Below are positions 15,523 to 23,323 of a stretch of DNA of 64,000 nucleotides, in pieces (position 1 is the first letter of the stretch; the number at the start of each line of letters is the position of its first letter). The notes under the pieces are model-generated. The model was not told the origin of the DNA, made no database searches, and saw only the letters and a list, made by a program, of their open reading frames with translations. Where the stretch lies: contig NZ_CADIJX010000002.1 of assembly GCF_902859625.1 (NCBI RefSeq), positions 310,001 through 374,000 of the forward strand, given 5' to 3'. The translations under genes and the position numbers were made by a program. The stretch comes from Achromobacter pestifer. GTDB lineage: Bacteria > Pseudomonadota > Gammaproteobacteria > Burkholderiales > Burkholderiaceae_B.

Positions 15523-16140
15523 ATGTCTGATGCTTCCCCCGGTCTGGACCGGCTTCGCCGCTTTATCGCCACCGCGACCCGGTTGGCGGCGCCGGACGCG
15601 CTGGCGCAGACGCCCGCGCTGCAAGCCGCCTTCGCTGACCTGGTGCGCCATGACGATTGGCTGCCCGACGCCTGTACCGCGCCGCATCCTCAGTATTACC
15701 AGCAGTACCTGCTGCATTGCGATCCCCTGGAGCGTTTTTCGCTGGTCAGCTTTGTCTGGGGGGCGGGGCAATTCACGCCCGTGCATGACCACGAGGTGTG
15801 GGGATATGTGGGCATGTTGCGCGGCGCCGAGATCAATCAGCGCTACACGCGCCAGCCCGACGGCCGCTTGACGGCTGCGGGCGAGGCCACTACGTTGCAG
15901 CCGGGGGATGTTGAACGCCTGTCTCCCGAAGAGGGGGACATCCACCGTGTGTCCAACGCTTTCGCGGATCGCGTGTCGATCAGCGTTCACCTTTACGGCG
16001 GCAATATCGGCGCCGTGTCGCGTCATGTTTATGATCCGGCGACCGGGCAGCCCAAGCCGTTTGTTTCCGGCTATTCATCGCCTAGCCTGCCCAACTTGTG
16101 GGACCGCTCCGCCGCCGTGCGCGCGGCGATCCCTGGATGA
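15523..16140 (+). CDS. Cysteine dioxygenase type I-like protein
   Basis: A 205-residue cupin enzyme, expected to oxidise cysteine or a related thiol acid with O2 using mononuclear iron. The iron site is visible: PVHDHEVWGYVG gives the HxH-x-n first motif, and the later DIHRVSN and SVHLYGGN supply the third His. Of two in-frame ATGs, that at 15523 has GGAG seven bases upstream and is preferred over 15505. It is divergent from cobB. 3-Mercaptopropionate dioxygenase is an alternative within the same superfamily. Confidence 0.85.
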   Translation: MSDASPGLDRLRRFIATATRLAAPDALAQTPALQAAFADLVRHDDWLPDACTAPHPQYYQQYLLHCDPLERFSLVSFVWGAGQFTPVHDHEVWGYVGMLRGAEINQRYTRQPDGRLTAAGEATTLQPGDVERLSPEEGDIHRVSNAFADRVSISVHLYGGNIGAVSRHVYDPATGQPKPFVSGYSSPSLPNLWDRSAAVRAAIPG

Positions 16141-16202
16141 AAAGCGAACGGCCGGTCGCCTGAAAGCGCTGTTCGCACGTGGCGTCTCATGCTATGTTTC
16201 TG

Positions 16203-16217
16203 TCCTAAATATTAGGA
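16203..16217. promoter_or_regulatory. IclR operator at its own gene
   Basis: TCCTA-AATAT-TAGGA: perfect 5-bp inverted arms 5 bases apart, ending ten bases before the iclR start. The same arm sequence and spacing recur at 19612-19626, with a half-site at 19800. Autoregulation is inferred. Confidence 0.7.
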
Positions 16218-16226
16218 AAAAAGAAA

Positions 16227-16991
16227 ATGGATAAGACACTGCTCAAGGGGTTGATGGTGTTGGAGGCGGTGACTGACGTGGACAATCCGCCGCGCACCAT
16301 CGATGCGCTGGCTGCCCGGGTCGGCCTGACTCGCAGCAATACGCATCGCACATTGCAGACCTTGATCCACGCGGGCTATGTCATCAAGGACGATGACGGG
16401 GGCGGGTACCGCGGCGCGGTGCGTTTGTTTGAACTGGCTGCCCGGCAGCTGGCGCAGTTGGATGTGCGCAAACTGGCCGCGCCATTCATGCGCACCCTGG
16501 CGGACCAGACCGGCGAAACCGTGCACTTGTCGGTGCTGGACGGGTTTGACGTCGTGTACGTGGACAAGATCGACAGCCCCCAGCCCATTCGCGCCTATTC
16601 GATGGTGGGCGGACGCGCGCCCGCTTACGCGGTCGCCACCGGCAAGGCCTTGCTGGCGTACCAACCTGAGGGATATGTCGAGCGCTACGCCGAACAACTG
16701 GTGCGCCACACGCCTTCCACCATCGTGTCCATGGCGCTGTTGAAGGACGAACTGCGCAAGATCGCCCGTGCGGGCTATGCCGTGAATCGCGGCGAATGGC
16801 GCGAAGGCGTGGGCGGGCTGGCCGTGACTCTGTTCAACAGCTTGGACCAGCCCGTGGCGGCCGTGGGGATCTCGGGCCCGCTGGACCGCCTGAGCGCCGC
16901 TAGGATGAAGCTGCTGGCGCCGGATGTGTCGGCCTGTGCGCAGTCCATCTCGCAGGGGATGGGTTATCGGCGGGGGTTTCTGGATCAGTAA
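16227..16991 (+). CDS. IclR family transcriptional regulator
   Basis: A 254-residue repressor/activator. The N-terminal winged HTH is at about 5-65 (ARVGLTRSNTHRTLQTLIHA). The C-terminal IclR effector domain at about 80-245 includes VDKIDSPQPIRAYS and the GKALLAY segment. The ribosome-binding site overlaps the end of the operator at 16203-16217. Its 3' end overlaps the convergent FAD gene by 92 bases. The recurrence of its operator at 19612 and 19800 suggests that it controls the Bug-receptor and CoA-transferase genes. Confidence 0.93.
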   Translation: MDKTLLKGLMVLEAVTDVDNPPRTIDALAARVGLTRSNTHRTLQTLIHAGYVIKDDDGGGYRGAVRLFELAARQLAQLDVRKLAAPFMRTLADQTGETVHLSVLDGFDVVYVDKIDSPQPIRAYSMVGGRAPAYAVATGKALLAYQPEGYVERYAEQLVRHTPSTIVSMALLKDELRKIARAGYAVNRGEWREGVGGLAVTLFNSLDQPVAAVGISGPLDRLSAARMKLLAPDVSACAQSISQGMGYRRGFLDQ

Positions 16992-18558
16992 GCGTGGCAG
17001 GGCGTCCGAGCGCAGCCGCGATCCGTTGCGCCTGATCACGGGCCAGCCGCGCATTGACGTCCATTGACGTGGTCCAGAAGTAGGTGCCGCCGGCCAAGCT
17101 GCCCAGCACTGATATCTGCGGTAGCACTGAGTCGTTCGTGTCTTTCAGGCAGCCCGTCTCAAAATCCAGCGCCAGACCGCCGAACGGATCGGGACGGGCA
17201 TGGCCGTCGTGTAGCAGAGCGGCAATCAGCGGGTCGCGGGTGCGCTGCGCATCCACCGAAAAACTCGTGGCGTTGATCAGATACTGGCTGCGATGTGTCA
17301 CATTGCCATCGGCGCTGCGCAGTTGCGTGTGGAACTGCTGGCTCGCCGGGTCGTAATGGCTGTCCACATACCCGGCGTGCACTTGCAGTTGGCCGGTTTT
17401 CAACAACGCTTGCAGCTTGAGCGCGTTGCGCATCGGAAAGGTCGCGCGGCGTGCCATCCAGAGGGACCGCCATTGCGATTGAAAACGATGGCGCTCCGAA
17501 TCCGGCATCAAATGCCAGATCTGGTCCACCGCCGCGTTGGTGGCGGCGGCCACGGCTTGCCAGGGCCGGGCGCCGTGCGATGAACGGCGGATCTCTTCAT
17601 CCAGGGCGGTTTGCGCGTCGGCCGGCAGGCCCACGATCTCGTCCGGATCCAAGGTCCCGCCCAATGCCTGCACCTCGTCTTTCAACGCTTGTGCGATCAC
17701 GTCCACCGACAGCGCGCCACCATGGCGCGCGGCCAATTGCACGGCGCCGTCCCGGCTTAGATGGCGCAACGCGGCAGGTGCTTGATTGTGAGGGCTGCGT
17801 ACCGATGGCAGCCGCCCGTTGCGCGACGCGCACAAGATGGGGCCGTGATGACCGCTTTGCTGCAAGGCGGCGATGGCGTCCACCGCGCTGAGACTGGTTC
17901 CGACCACGCACACCGAGGCATCCTGGGGAATCGTGCTGGCCAATTGCGAGACGGGGTATGGGCTGTTGAAATAGCCCGGCTTGTCCTGCAAGTCCGGAAA
18001 TGCCTGCGAGGGCAAGTTGCCGTTGCACAGCACGGCATGGCGGGCAAGCCAGGAAGCTCCGTGTTCGGGATCGATGCGCGCGCCGCCATCGGGCAACGGG
18101 ACGACACGCCGCACCCGGCTTTGCACATGCAGCAGCGTGACGCCAAGCGCTGCCGCCAGCTTGCGGCAGCGCGCATGGACGGCACGCAGATAGGCGCCGA
18201 ACAGCGGGCGCGGCAGGAAGTCCGAAGCGGCTACTCCATCGACGCCCATCCCGCGCAGCCAGGCGGGATCCTGTTCGCGCAGCCAATCAACAAAGTCCAT
18301 CCGCCGGTCGGCCCGAGCCGACATGTTGCCGGCGGGGATGTTCAGCAGGTTGCTGGGCAAGTCGTCCTGATAGGCGCCGCCCGGCCCGGGTTCGGCTTGG
18401 GGTTCAAACAGGACGATGTGGAGCGGTGGGCAGGCAGGACTGACGCCGGCGGCTTCCCGCACGAGCAGGAACTGATACAGCAGGCTGACGGCGACCGAGC
18501 CGCCGCCCACGATGGCCAGGTCCGCGGCCATCGACGAAGAGCGTGGGGCGGCTGGCAT
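16900..18558 (-). CDS. FAD/NAD(P)-binding oxidoreductase
   Basis: A 552-residue flavoprotein of the FAD_NAD_binding type (PF13454-like), substrate unknown. The N-terminal Rossmann motif DLAIVGGGSVAVSLL lies just after the start. FEPQAEPGPGGAY and a second dinucleotide segment VCVVGTSLSAVDAI are also visible, with the C-terminal GGTYFWTTSMDVN closing the FAD site. The ATG at 18558 shares bases with the stop of the upstream Bug gene (TGATG), so translation is coupled. Longer starts are possible but would overlap that gene further. The 3' end overlaps the convergent iclR gene by 92 bases. Confidence 0.82.
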   Translation of the reverse strand: MPAAPRSSSMAADLAIVGGGSVAVSLLYQFLLVREAAGVSPACPPLHIVLFEPQAEPGPGGAYQDDLPSNLLNIPAGNMSARADRRMDFVDWLREQDPAWLRGMGVDGVAASDFLPRPLFGAYLRAVHARCRKLAAALGVTLLHVQSRVRRVVPLPDGGARIDPEHGASWLARHAVLCNGNLPSQAFPDLQDKPGYFNSPYPVSQLASTIPQDASVCVVGTSLSAVDAIAALQQSGHHGPILCASRNGRLPSVRSPHNQAPAALRHLSRDGAVQLAARHGGALSVDVIAQALKDEVQALGGTLDPDEIVGLPADAQTALDEEIRRSSHGARPWQAVAAATNAAVDQIWHLMPDSERHRFQSQWRSLWMARRATFPMRNALKLQALLKTGQLQVHAGYVDSHYDPASQQFHTQLRSADGNVTHRSQYLINATSFSVDAQRTRDPLIAALLHDGHARPDPFGGLALDFETGCLKDTNDSVLPQISVLGSLAGGTYFWTTSMDVNARLARDQAQRIAAALGRPATLTDPETPADNPSPARWTAHRPTHPAPAASS

Positions 18559-19523
18559 CATTTCGCCGACGACATGCGCACCACGTCCGCCCAACGGGCG
18601 ACTTCCTGCTTCAGCACACGGCTGGTGTCGGTGGGCGAGGTGGCCACCGCGTCGGCGCCAAGCTTCAGCGCGGCCTGCTGCACCGACGGCATGGCGGCGG
18701 CTTTTTGCATGCCTGCCGACAGTTTCTCCACGACCTCAGGCGGCGTGCCGGCGGGCGCGAGCAGGGCATATGCGGTGGCAACGGAATAGTCCTTCACGCC
18801 TTGTTCCATCAGCGTGGGCAGGTCGGGCAGGGCGGTGGCGCGCGTGGCGGTCGTGACCCCCAGCAGCCGGATCTTGCCGCTGGCGACCTGCGGCAGCAAT
18901 GCGGGCAGTGTTTCGATCACCATATCGATCTGGCCGCCCAACAAATCGGTGATGGCCGGGCCGCTGCCTCGGTACGGCACATGCATCAGCCGGGTGCCCG
19001 TCACCACCTGGAATAGTTCGCCCGCCATGTGCTGCGAGGTGCCAGGGCCGGCCGAGCCGAATGTGATGGTGCCTGGCTTGCTCTTTGCCAGTGCGATGAG
19101 TTCCTGCACATTCTTGACGGGCACCTTGCTGTTGACGGCAACGGCCATCGGCATGCTGGTCGCCATGGATACGCCGACAAAAGCGGTGGCGAAGTCATAA
19201 CCCGGCTTGTCCGGCATGGCAGCGTGAATCGCGTGGCTGCCCACCGCGCCCATCAGCAGCGTGTAGCCATCGGGGGCCGATTTGGCCACGTATTCGGCTC
19301 CGATCTCGCCGCCCGCGCCCGCTTTGTTCTCGACCACCACGCCTTGTCCCAGGAAGTCGCCCAAGTGCTGCGCGTAGATGCGGGCAGCGGCATCCGTGGC
19401 GCCACCGGGTGGGAACGGCACCACCATGCGCACGGGTTTTGAAGGCCAGGTTTGTGCCAGGGCGGGGCTGGCGGCGAACGCCAGCACGGCGCTGGCAAGG
19501 GCAATGCGCCACGTCTGCTTCAT
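18558..19523 (-). CDS. Bug/TTT tricarboxylate transport substrate-binding protein
   Basis: A periplasmic receptor that captures a carboxylate ligand, usually for a TctAB-type carrier. The 321-residue product starts at 19523 after GGAG, with a clean Sec signal (MKQTWRIALASAVLAFAASP, cleavage after ALA). The Bug signature PSKPVRMVVPFPPGGATD and the later PYRGSGPAITDLLGGQIDM are present. No TctA or TctB gene is nearby, as is common for Bordetella/Achromobacter Bug genes. It is coupled to the FAD enzyme downstream, and its promoter region carries an IclR-type operator. Confidence 0.93.
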   Translation of the reverse strand: MKQTWRIALASAVLAFAASPALAQTWPSKPVRMVVPFPPGGATDAAARIYAQHLGDFLGQGVVVENKAGAGGEIGAEYVAKSAPDGYTLLMGAVGSHAIHAAMPDKPGYDFATAFVGVSMATSMPMAVAVNSKVPVKNVQELIALAKSKPGTITFGSAGPGTSQHMAGELFQVVTGTRLMHVPYRGSGPAITDLLGGQIDMVIETLPALLPQVASGKIRLLGVTTATRATALPDLPTLMEQGVKDYSVATAYALLAPAGTPPEVVEKLSAGMQKAAAMPSVQQAALKLGADAVATSPTDTSRVLKQEVARWADVVRMSSAK

Positions 19524-19611
19524 GAAAGTCTCCTTGGTGGGGCGGGCCGTCATGCGTGAGGGCATGCCGCGGTTGCGGTCGCTGGTAACGCTGCGGTCCA
19601 GTTTTTATGTG

Positions 19612-19626
19612 TCCTAATATATAGGA
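19612..19626. promoter_or_regulatory. IclR-type operator before the Bug gene
   Basis: TCCTA-ATATA-TAGGA, extended to GTCCTA/TAGGAC, in the 312-base gap between the divergent Bug and CaiB genes. It overlaps a minus-strand TATATT that could be the -10 of the Bug promoter, as expected for repression. Confidence 0.65.
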
Positions 19627-19799
19627 CTCGTATTCCAATAAATGGTTTACCTAGAATTCCACACGGTGATATGCTGGTCAACAATTAAGCGCTGCACCTA
19701 GGGATTGCTCTAGTAATCATCGGCATCTCTGGCGTGACCGCGCAGGCTGGCCCAGAATGATGCCATCTGGAAAGCGGCGCTCTTATACTGTTTTATAAG

Positions 19800-19814
19800 T
19801 CCTAAATATTGAAT
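19800..19814. promoter_or_regulatory. IclR-type half operator before the CoA-transferase operon
   Basis: TCCTAAATATTG repeats the left arm and centre of the 16203 operator, but the right arm is degenerate. Directly upstream is the inverted repeat CTTATA-N6-TATAAG (19782-19799). The start codon of the CaiB gene lies 21 bases downstream. The rest of the gap (about 19628-19780) shows no gene. Confidence 0.5.
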
Positions 19815-19835
19815 TTTTATAATGAGAGGTCAGAC

Positions 19836-21005
19836 ATGACACCCAGTTCGGCACTTGCCGGCATCACGGTGCTGGAGATTTGCAATGTCGCGGCGGGACC
19901 CTTTTGCGGCATGTTGTTGGCCGACATGGGCGCCGACGTGATCAAGGTCGAGAACCCCGAGGGCGGCGACACCTTGCGCAGCTGGCCGCCTATTTCCGAC
20001 GGCTATAGCGAGAATTTCGCGTCCTTGAACCGCAACAAGAAGTCGGTGACGTTGAACTTGAAAGATCCCGGCGACTTGGCCCTGGCGCGTGAATTGGCGC
20101 TGACCGCGGATGTGTTGATCGAGAACAACAGGCCGGGCGTGATGGATCGGTTGGGACTTGGCTATGCGGAATTGCGCGAGGCCAATCCCAAGCTGGTCTA
20201 TTGCTCGATCTCGGCCTATGGGCAGTCAGGCCCGCGTTCGCAGGAAGGGGGTTTCGACCTGACCATCCAGGCCATGAGCGGCTTGATGAGCGTGACGGGC
20301 GAAGCCGGGGGCGAACCCGTGAAATGCGGCGTGCCCGTGGCAGATTTTTCGGCGGGCTTGTATGGCGCATTCGCCATCGCGTCTGCATTGCGCGCCGCGC
20401 AGGCCAGCGGGCAGGGCACGCATATCGATGTGCCGATGCTGGGCGCCACGCTGGGTATCGCCGCGTTGCAAACGTCGGAGTTCTTCGGCAGCGGCAAGGA
20501 TCCGGTCAAGCTGGGTTCCGCGCATCCGCGCAACGCGCCCTATCAGGCGTTCCGTTGCAAGGGCGGCTATTTCGGCATGGCGGCAGGCAACCAGGCGCTG
20601 TGGAAGGGCGTGTGCGCCACGGTGGGCCGCGAAGACCTGCTGGCCGACCCGCGCTTTACCGACACCAGCGCCCGCGCCCGCAACCAGACGGCGCTGCGCG
20701 AGATCCTGGAGGCGATCTTCGCCGCCGAGGACGCGCAGACATGGCTGGGACGGTTCCGCGCGGCGGGCGTGCCTTGCGCGCCGATCAACACGTATTCCGA
20801 AGTGCTGGCGGACCCGCAGGTGGAGCACATGGGGTGGGTGCAGCCGGTTGAATTGCCCAACGGCGTGCAGACCCGCACCTTCGGCCTGCCGGTGCGGTTC
20901 GACGGTCAGACCACGGCGTTGCGCTTGCGCCCGCCAGCGCTGGGCGAGCACAACGACGAGGTGCTGGGCAAGTTGCGCGCCGCGAAGAAAGGGGTGACGG
21001 CATGA
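19836..21005 (+). CDS. CaiB/BaiF family III CoA-transferase
   Basis: Moves CoA between carboxylic acids. The 389-residue protein starts ITVLEICNVAAGPFCGMLLA (from residue 9), then has ADVIKVENPEGGD and ENNRPGVMDRLGLGY. The FDLTIQAMSG segment carries the Asp that forms the acyl-anhydride intermediate, and GTHIDVPML follows. A GAGAGG site precedes the ATG at 19836; the upstream ATG at 19809 lies within the operator region. It is the first gene of a five-gene operon and overlaps the next gene by ATGA. Confidence 0.93.
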   Translation: MTPSSALAGITVLEICNVAAGPFCGMLLADMGADVIKVENPEGGDTLRSWPPISDGYSENFASLNRNKKSVTLNLKDPGDLALARELALTADVLIENNRPGVMDRLGLGYAELREANPKLVYCSISAYGQSGPRSQEGGFDLTIQAMSGLMSVTGEAGGEPVKCGVPVADFSAGLYGAFAIASALRAAQASGQGTHIDVPMLGATLGIAALQTSEFFGSGKDPVKLGSAHPRNAPYQAFRCKGGYFGMAAGNQALWKGVCATVGREDLLADPRFTDTSARARNQTALREILEAIFAAEDAQTWLGRFRAAGVPCAPINTYSEVLADPQVEHMGWVQPVELPNGVQTRTFGLPVRFDGQTTALRLRPPALGEHNDEVLGKLRAAKKGVTA

Positions 21006-21724
21006 CCGGCGTGCTGCGGATCGACAAGCAGGGCACACGGCACGTGCTGACGTTGACACGTGCCGAGAAGATGAACGCCTTGTCCGCCGAACTGGTGGAA
21101 GCGTTGTTGACGGCGGTGGATGATGCCGAGGCGCAGGGCGCAAAGCTGATCGTGCTCAAGGGCGAGGGCAAGAACTTCAGCGCTGGCTTTGATTTCAGCG
21201 ATTGGCAGACGCAAAGCGAGGGTGATCTGTTGTTGCGTTTCGTGCGCATCGAGACCTTGCTGCAACGGCTGGCGGCATCGCCGTGCCTGACGGTGGCACT
21301 GGCGCATGGCCGCAACTTCGGCGCGGGTGTCGACGTGTTCGGCGCCTGCAAATGGCGCATCAGCGCGCCCGACGCCACGTTCCGGATGCCGGGCTTGAAG
21401 TTCGGGCTGGTGCTGGGCTCGCGCCGTTTTGCTTCATTGGTGGGGGCCGAGCGTGCTCGCACGGTGCTGGAGCAGGCCGCAACGTTCAGCGCGGAAGACG
21501 CATTGCGCGACGGCTTCGCCAGCCGCCTGGCGGCGCCGCAGGAATGGCCTGACGTGGAGCAGCAGGCATCGGATACGGCTGCCGCGTTGTCGGACGCCAG
21601 CCGCGTCCAACTCTATGCGGCGCTGTCGCTTGAGACACCTGACGCCGACTTGGCCCGTCTGGTGCGGTCGGCGGCCGCGCCGGGGTTGAAAGACCGCGTG
21701 GCCGCCTATCTGCAAGCGCGCTAA
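21002..21724 (+). CDS. Enoyl-CoA hydratase/isomerase family protein
   Basis: A 240-residue crotonase-fold protein. The oxyanion-hole segments are visible (KGEGKNFSAGFDFSDW at about 56-71 and GRNFGAGVDVFGACKW at about 103-118). The two glutamates of canonical enoyl-CoA hydratase are not conserved: the GGGCEL-like segment reads GAGVDV and the PExxLG-like segment reads MPGLKFGL. It may therefore act as an isomerase, lyase or hydrolase instead of a hydratase. It is translationally coupled to the CaiB gene (ATGA). Confidence 0.88.
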   Translation: MTGVLRIDKQGTRHVLTLTRAEKMNALSAELVEALLTAVDDAEAQGAKLIVLKGEGKNFSAGFDFSDWQTQSEGDLLLRFVRIETLLQRLAASPCLTVALAHGRNFGAGVDVFGACKWRISAPDATFRMPGLKFGLVLGSRRFASLVGAERARTVLEQAATFSAEDALRDGFASRLAAPQEWPDVEQQASDTAAALSDASRVQLYAALSLETPDADLARLVRSAAAPGLKDRVAAYLQAR

Positions 21725-21751
21725 CGAAAAAAATCAGCAGGGAGGATGACA

Positions 21752-22585
21752 ATGGCTTCGGGTTTCAATCAACAGAACAAGCAGTGTTCGCTGGCAGAGC
21801 TGGCGGCGCTGGTGCCGGACGGCGCATCGATCGCCTTGGGCGGTAGTTTCTTGCATCGCGGGCCGTTCGCGTTCGTGCGCGAACTGATCCGCCAGGGCAA
21901 GCGTGATTTGGAATTGATCAAGCAATCGCCCGGGTACGACGTCGATATTCTGTGTCGCGCTGGCGTGCTGCGCCGCGTGCGCGCGGGCATCGTGGCGATG
22001 GAAGGCAACTTCGGCCTGGCGCCGTGGTATCGGCGTGCGGTGGAGCGGCGAGAAATCGAATTGGAAGAACATGCGTGCGCCAGTTTGACGGCCGGACTGC
22101 GCGCCGCGGCGTTCGGCGTGCCGTTCCAGCCATGTGGCGGCCTGCATGGCAGCGGCCTGCCGGCGTTGAATGGTTGGGCCTGCCTGGATGATCCCTACGG
22201 CAGTGGGCAGAAGACCTGGGTGGTGCCCGCGATCCGGCCTGACTTCGCCGTGATCCAGGCGTCGGAAGTGGATGCTCAGGGCAATGTGCGTGTTCATGGC
22301 ACGGCACATTGGGACCGCATCATGTCGCGTGCCGCGGGCAGCGTGCTGGTGGTGGCTGAAAAGGTGGTGGATACCGCCGTTTTCCAGGCGCAGCCGGAAT
22401 CCACGCTGGTGCCGTACTTCATGGTGCAAGCCTACGCAGTGGCGCCGGGCAGTGCGTGGCCGGGGTCTTGCTGGCCCGATTACGCCATCGACTATCCGGC
22501 GGTGGAAGCCTACATGGACAAGAACAGCGATCTGCAAGCGCATCTGGCCGCGGCGCCCGAAGCGCAAGGGGGGAATCATGGCTGA
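21752..22585 (+). CDS. CoA-transferase family I subunit A, GctA/IpdA-like
   Basis: Alpha subunit of a glutaconate-CoA-transferase-fold enzyme, 277 residues. Motifs include DGASIALGGSFLHRGPFAFV near residue 20, DLELIKQSPGYDVDILC, and the later FAVIQASEVDAQGNVRVHG. The ribosome-binding GGAGG at 21741-21745 sits six bases before the ATG at 21752 and directly abuts an in-frame ATG at 21746, so 21752 is chosen. It overlaps the beta-subunit gene by eight bases. Whether it transfers CoA or hydrolyses a C-C bond depends on the partner subunit. Confidence 0.88.
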   Translation: MASGFNQQNKQCSLAELAALVPDGASIALGGSFLHRGPFAFVRELIRQGKRDLELIKQSPGYDVDILCRAGVLRRVRAGIVAMEGNFGLAPWYRRAVERREIELEEHACASLTAGLRAAAFGVPFQPCGGLHGSGLPALNGWACLDDPYGSGQKTWVVPAIRPDFAVIQASEVDAQGNVRVHGTAHWDRIMSRAAGSVLVVAEKVVDTAVFQAQPESTLVPYFMVQAYAVAPGSAWPGSCWPDYAIDYPAVEAYMDKNSDLQAHLAAAPEAQGGNHG

Positions 22586-23312
22586 GCAATGGTCGGGTTT
22601 TTCGTACATCGTCACCAATCTGGCGCGGTTCATCCGCCCCGACGAAATCACATTCAGCGGCGTGAATTCCACGATGCCGATGTTGGCCTGCCTGCTGGCC
22701 AAGCGCGCCTACGACTGGGACTTCGTCTATATCAACGTGGCGGGCGGGGTGAATCCGAAGCCCTCGCACATTCCAATTTCCAGCTCTGATCCGGTGTTGG
22801 CCGAACAGACGGCGTCGATCTTCTCGAACGAGGATTTCTACGACCTGTGCACGCGCGGCCGAATGGATCTGACCTTTCTGGGCGCGGCGCAGATCGATGG
22901 CGCTGGCTGCGCCAACAACTCCTGCATCGGTGATTGGCATGAACCCAAGGTGCGCTTGCCCGGCGGTGGCGGCGGGGCGGTCATGCTGCCCACGGCCAAG
23001 CGGGCCTGCACCTGGCGCACCGAGCATTCGCGTCGCACGTTCGTGCAGAAGCTGGATTTCATGACGTCTTGGGGCGGCTTCCACGGCGTGGTCACGCCGA
23101 TCGCCGTGTTCATCAAGCGGGACGGGCGGCTGGCGCTGCAATCCTGGCATCCGGAATGCAGCTTGTCGGAAGTGCGCGAACGCACCGGCTTCGAGTTCGA
23201 TGCCACGGGCGCCGTGCCGACCGAGCCCCCTTCAGCGAACGAGGCTCGCGCCTTGCGCGAGCTGGACGCGGATGGGCAGTTTGAACGCGACGCGGCTGTC
23301 GCGCTGCGCTAG
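22578..23312 (+). CDS. CoA-transferase family I subunit B, GctB/IpdB-like, catalytic Glu replaced
   Basis: Beta subunit of 244 residues, starting at the ATG with AAGGGGGGAATC upstream. The family landmarks GAAQIDGAGCANNS, IGDWHEPKVRLPGGGGG and FVQKLDFMTSWGG align with glutaconate CoA-transferase B (recalled GctB has GGAQIDPYGNVNSTSIGD). In GctB the nucleophile is Glu54 in VESG; here the aligned segment reads NVAGG, with Val in that place. Loss of this Glu is characteristic of IpdAB-type enzymes, which open carbocyclic acyl-CoA rings instead of moving CoA. The substrate is unknown. Confidence 0.85.
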   Translation: MAEQWSGFSYIVTNLARFIRPDEITFSGVNSTMPMLACLLAKRAYDWDFVYINVAGGVNPKPSHIPISSSDPVLAEQTASIFSNEDFYDLCTRGRMDLTFLGAAQIDGAGCANNSCIGDWHEPKVRLPGGGGGAVMLPTAKRACTWRTEHSRRTFVQKLDFMTSWGGFHGVVTPIAVFIKRDGRLALQSWHPECSLSEVRERTGFEFDATGAVPTEPPSANEARALRELDADGQFERDAAVALR

Positions 23313-23323
23313 GGGAGAACGCC

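Noticed and set aside
15354-15572. N-terminal extension of the sirtuin frame.
   Set aside because: The 73 residues overlap the divergent promoter region and are not sirtuin-like; an AAGG-preceded ATG at 15353 fits.
16900-16991. The iclR/FAD gene overlap read as an annotation error in one gene end.
   Set aside because: Both C-termini stay plausible up to their stops and the overlap is tail-to-tail, so both gene ends were kept; the last residues of the FAD protein are low-complexity and could be dispensable.
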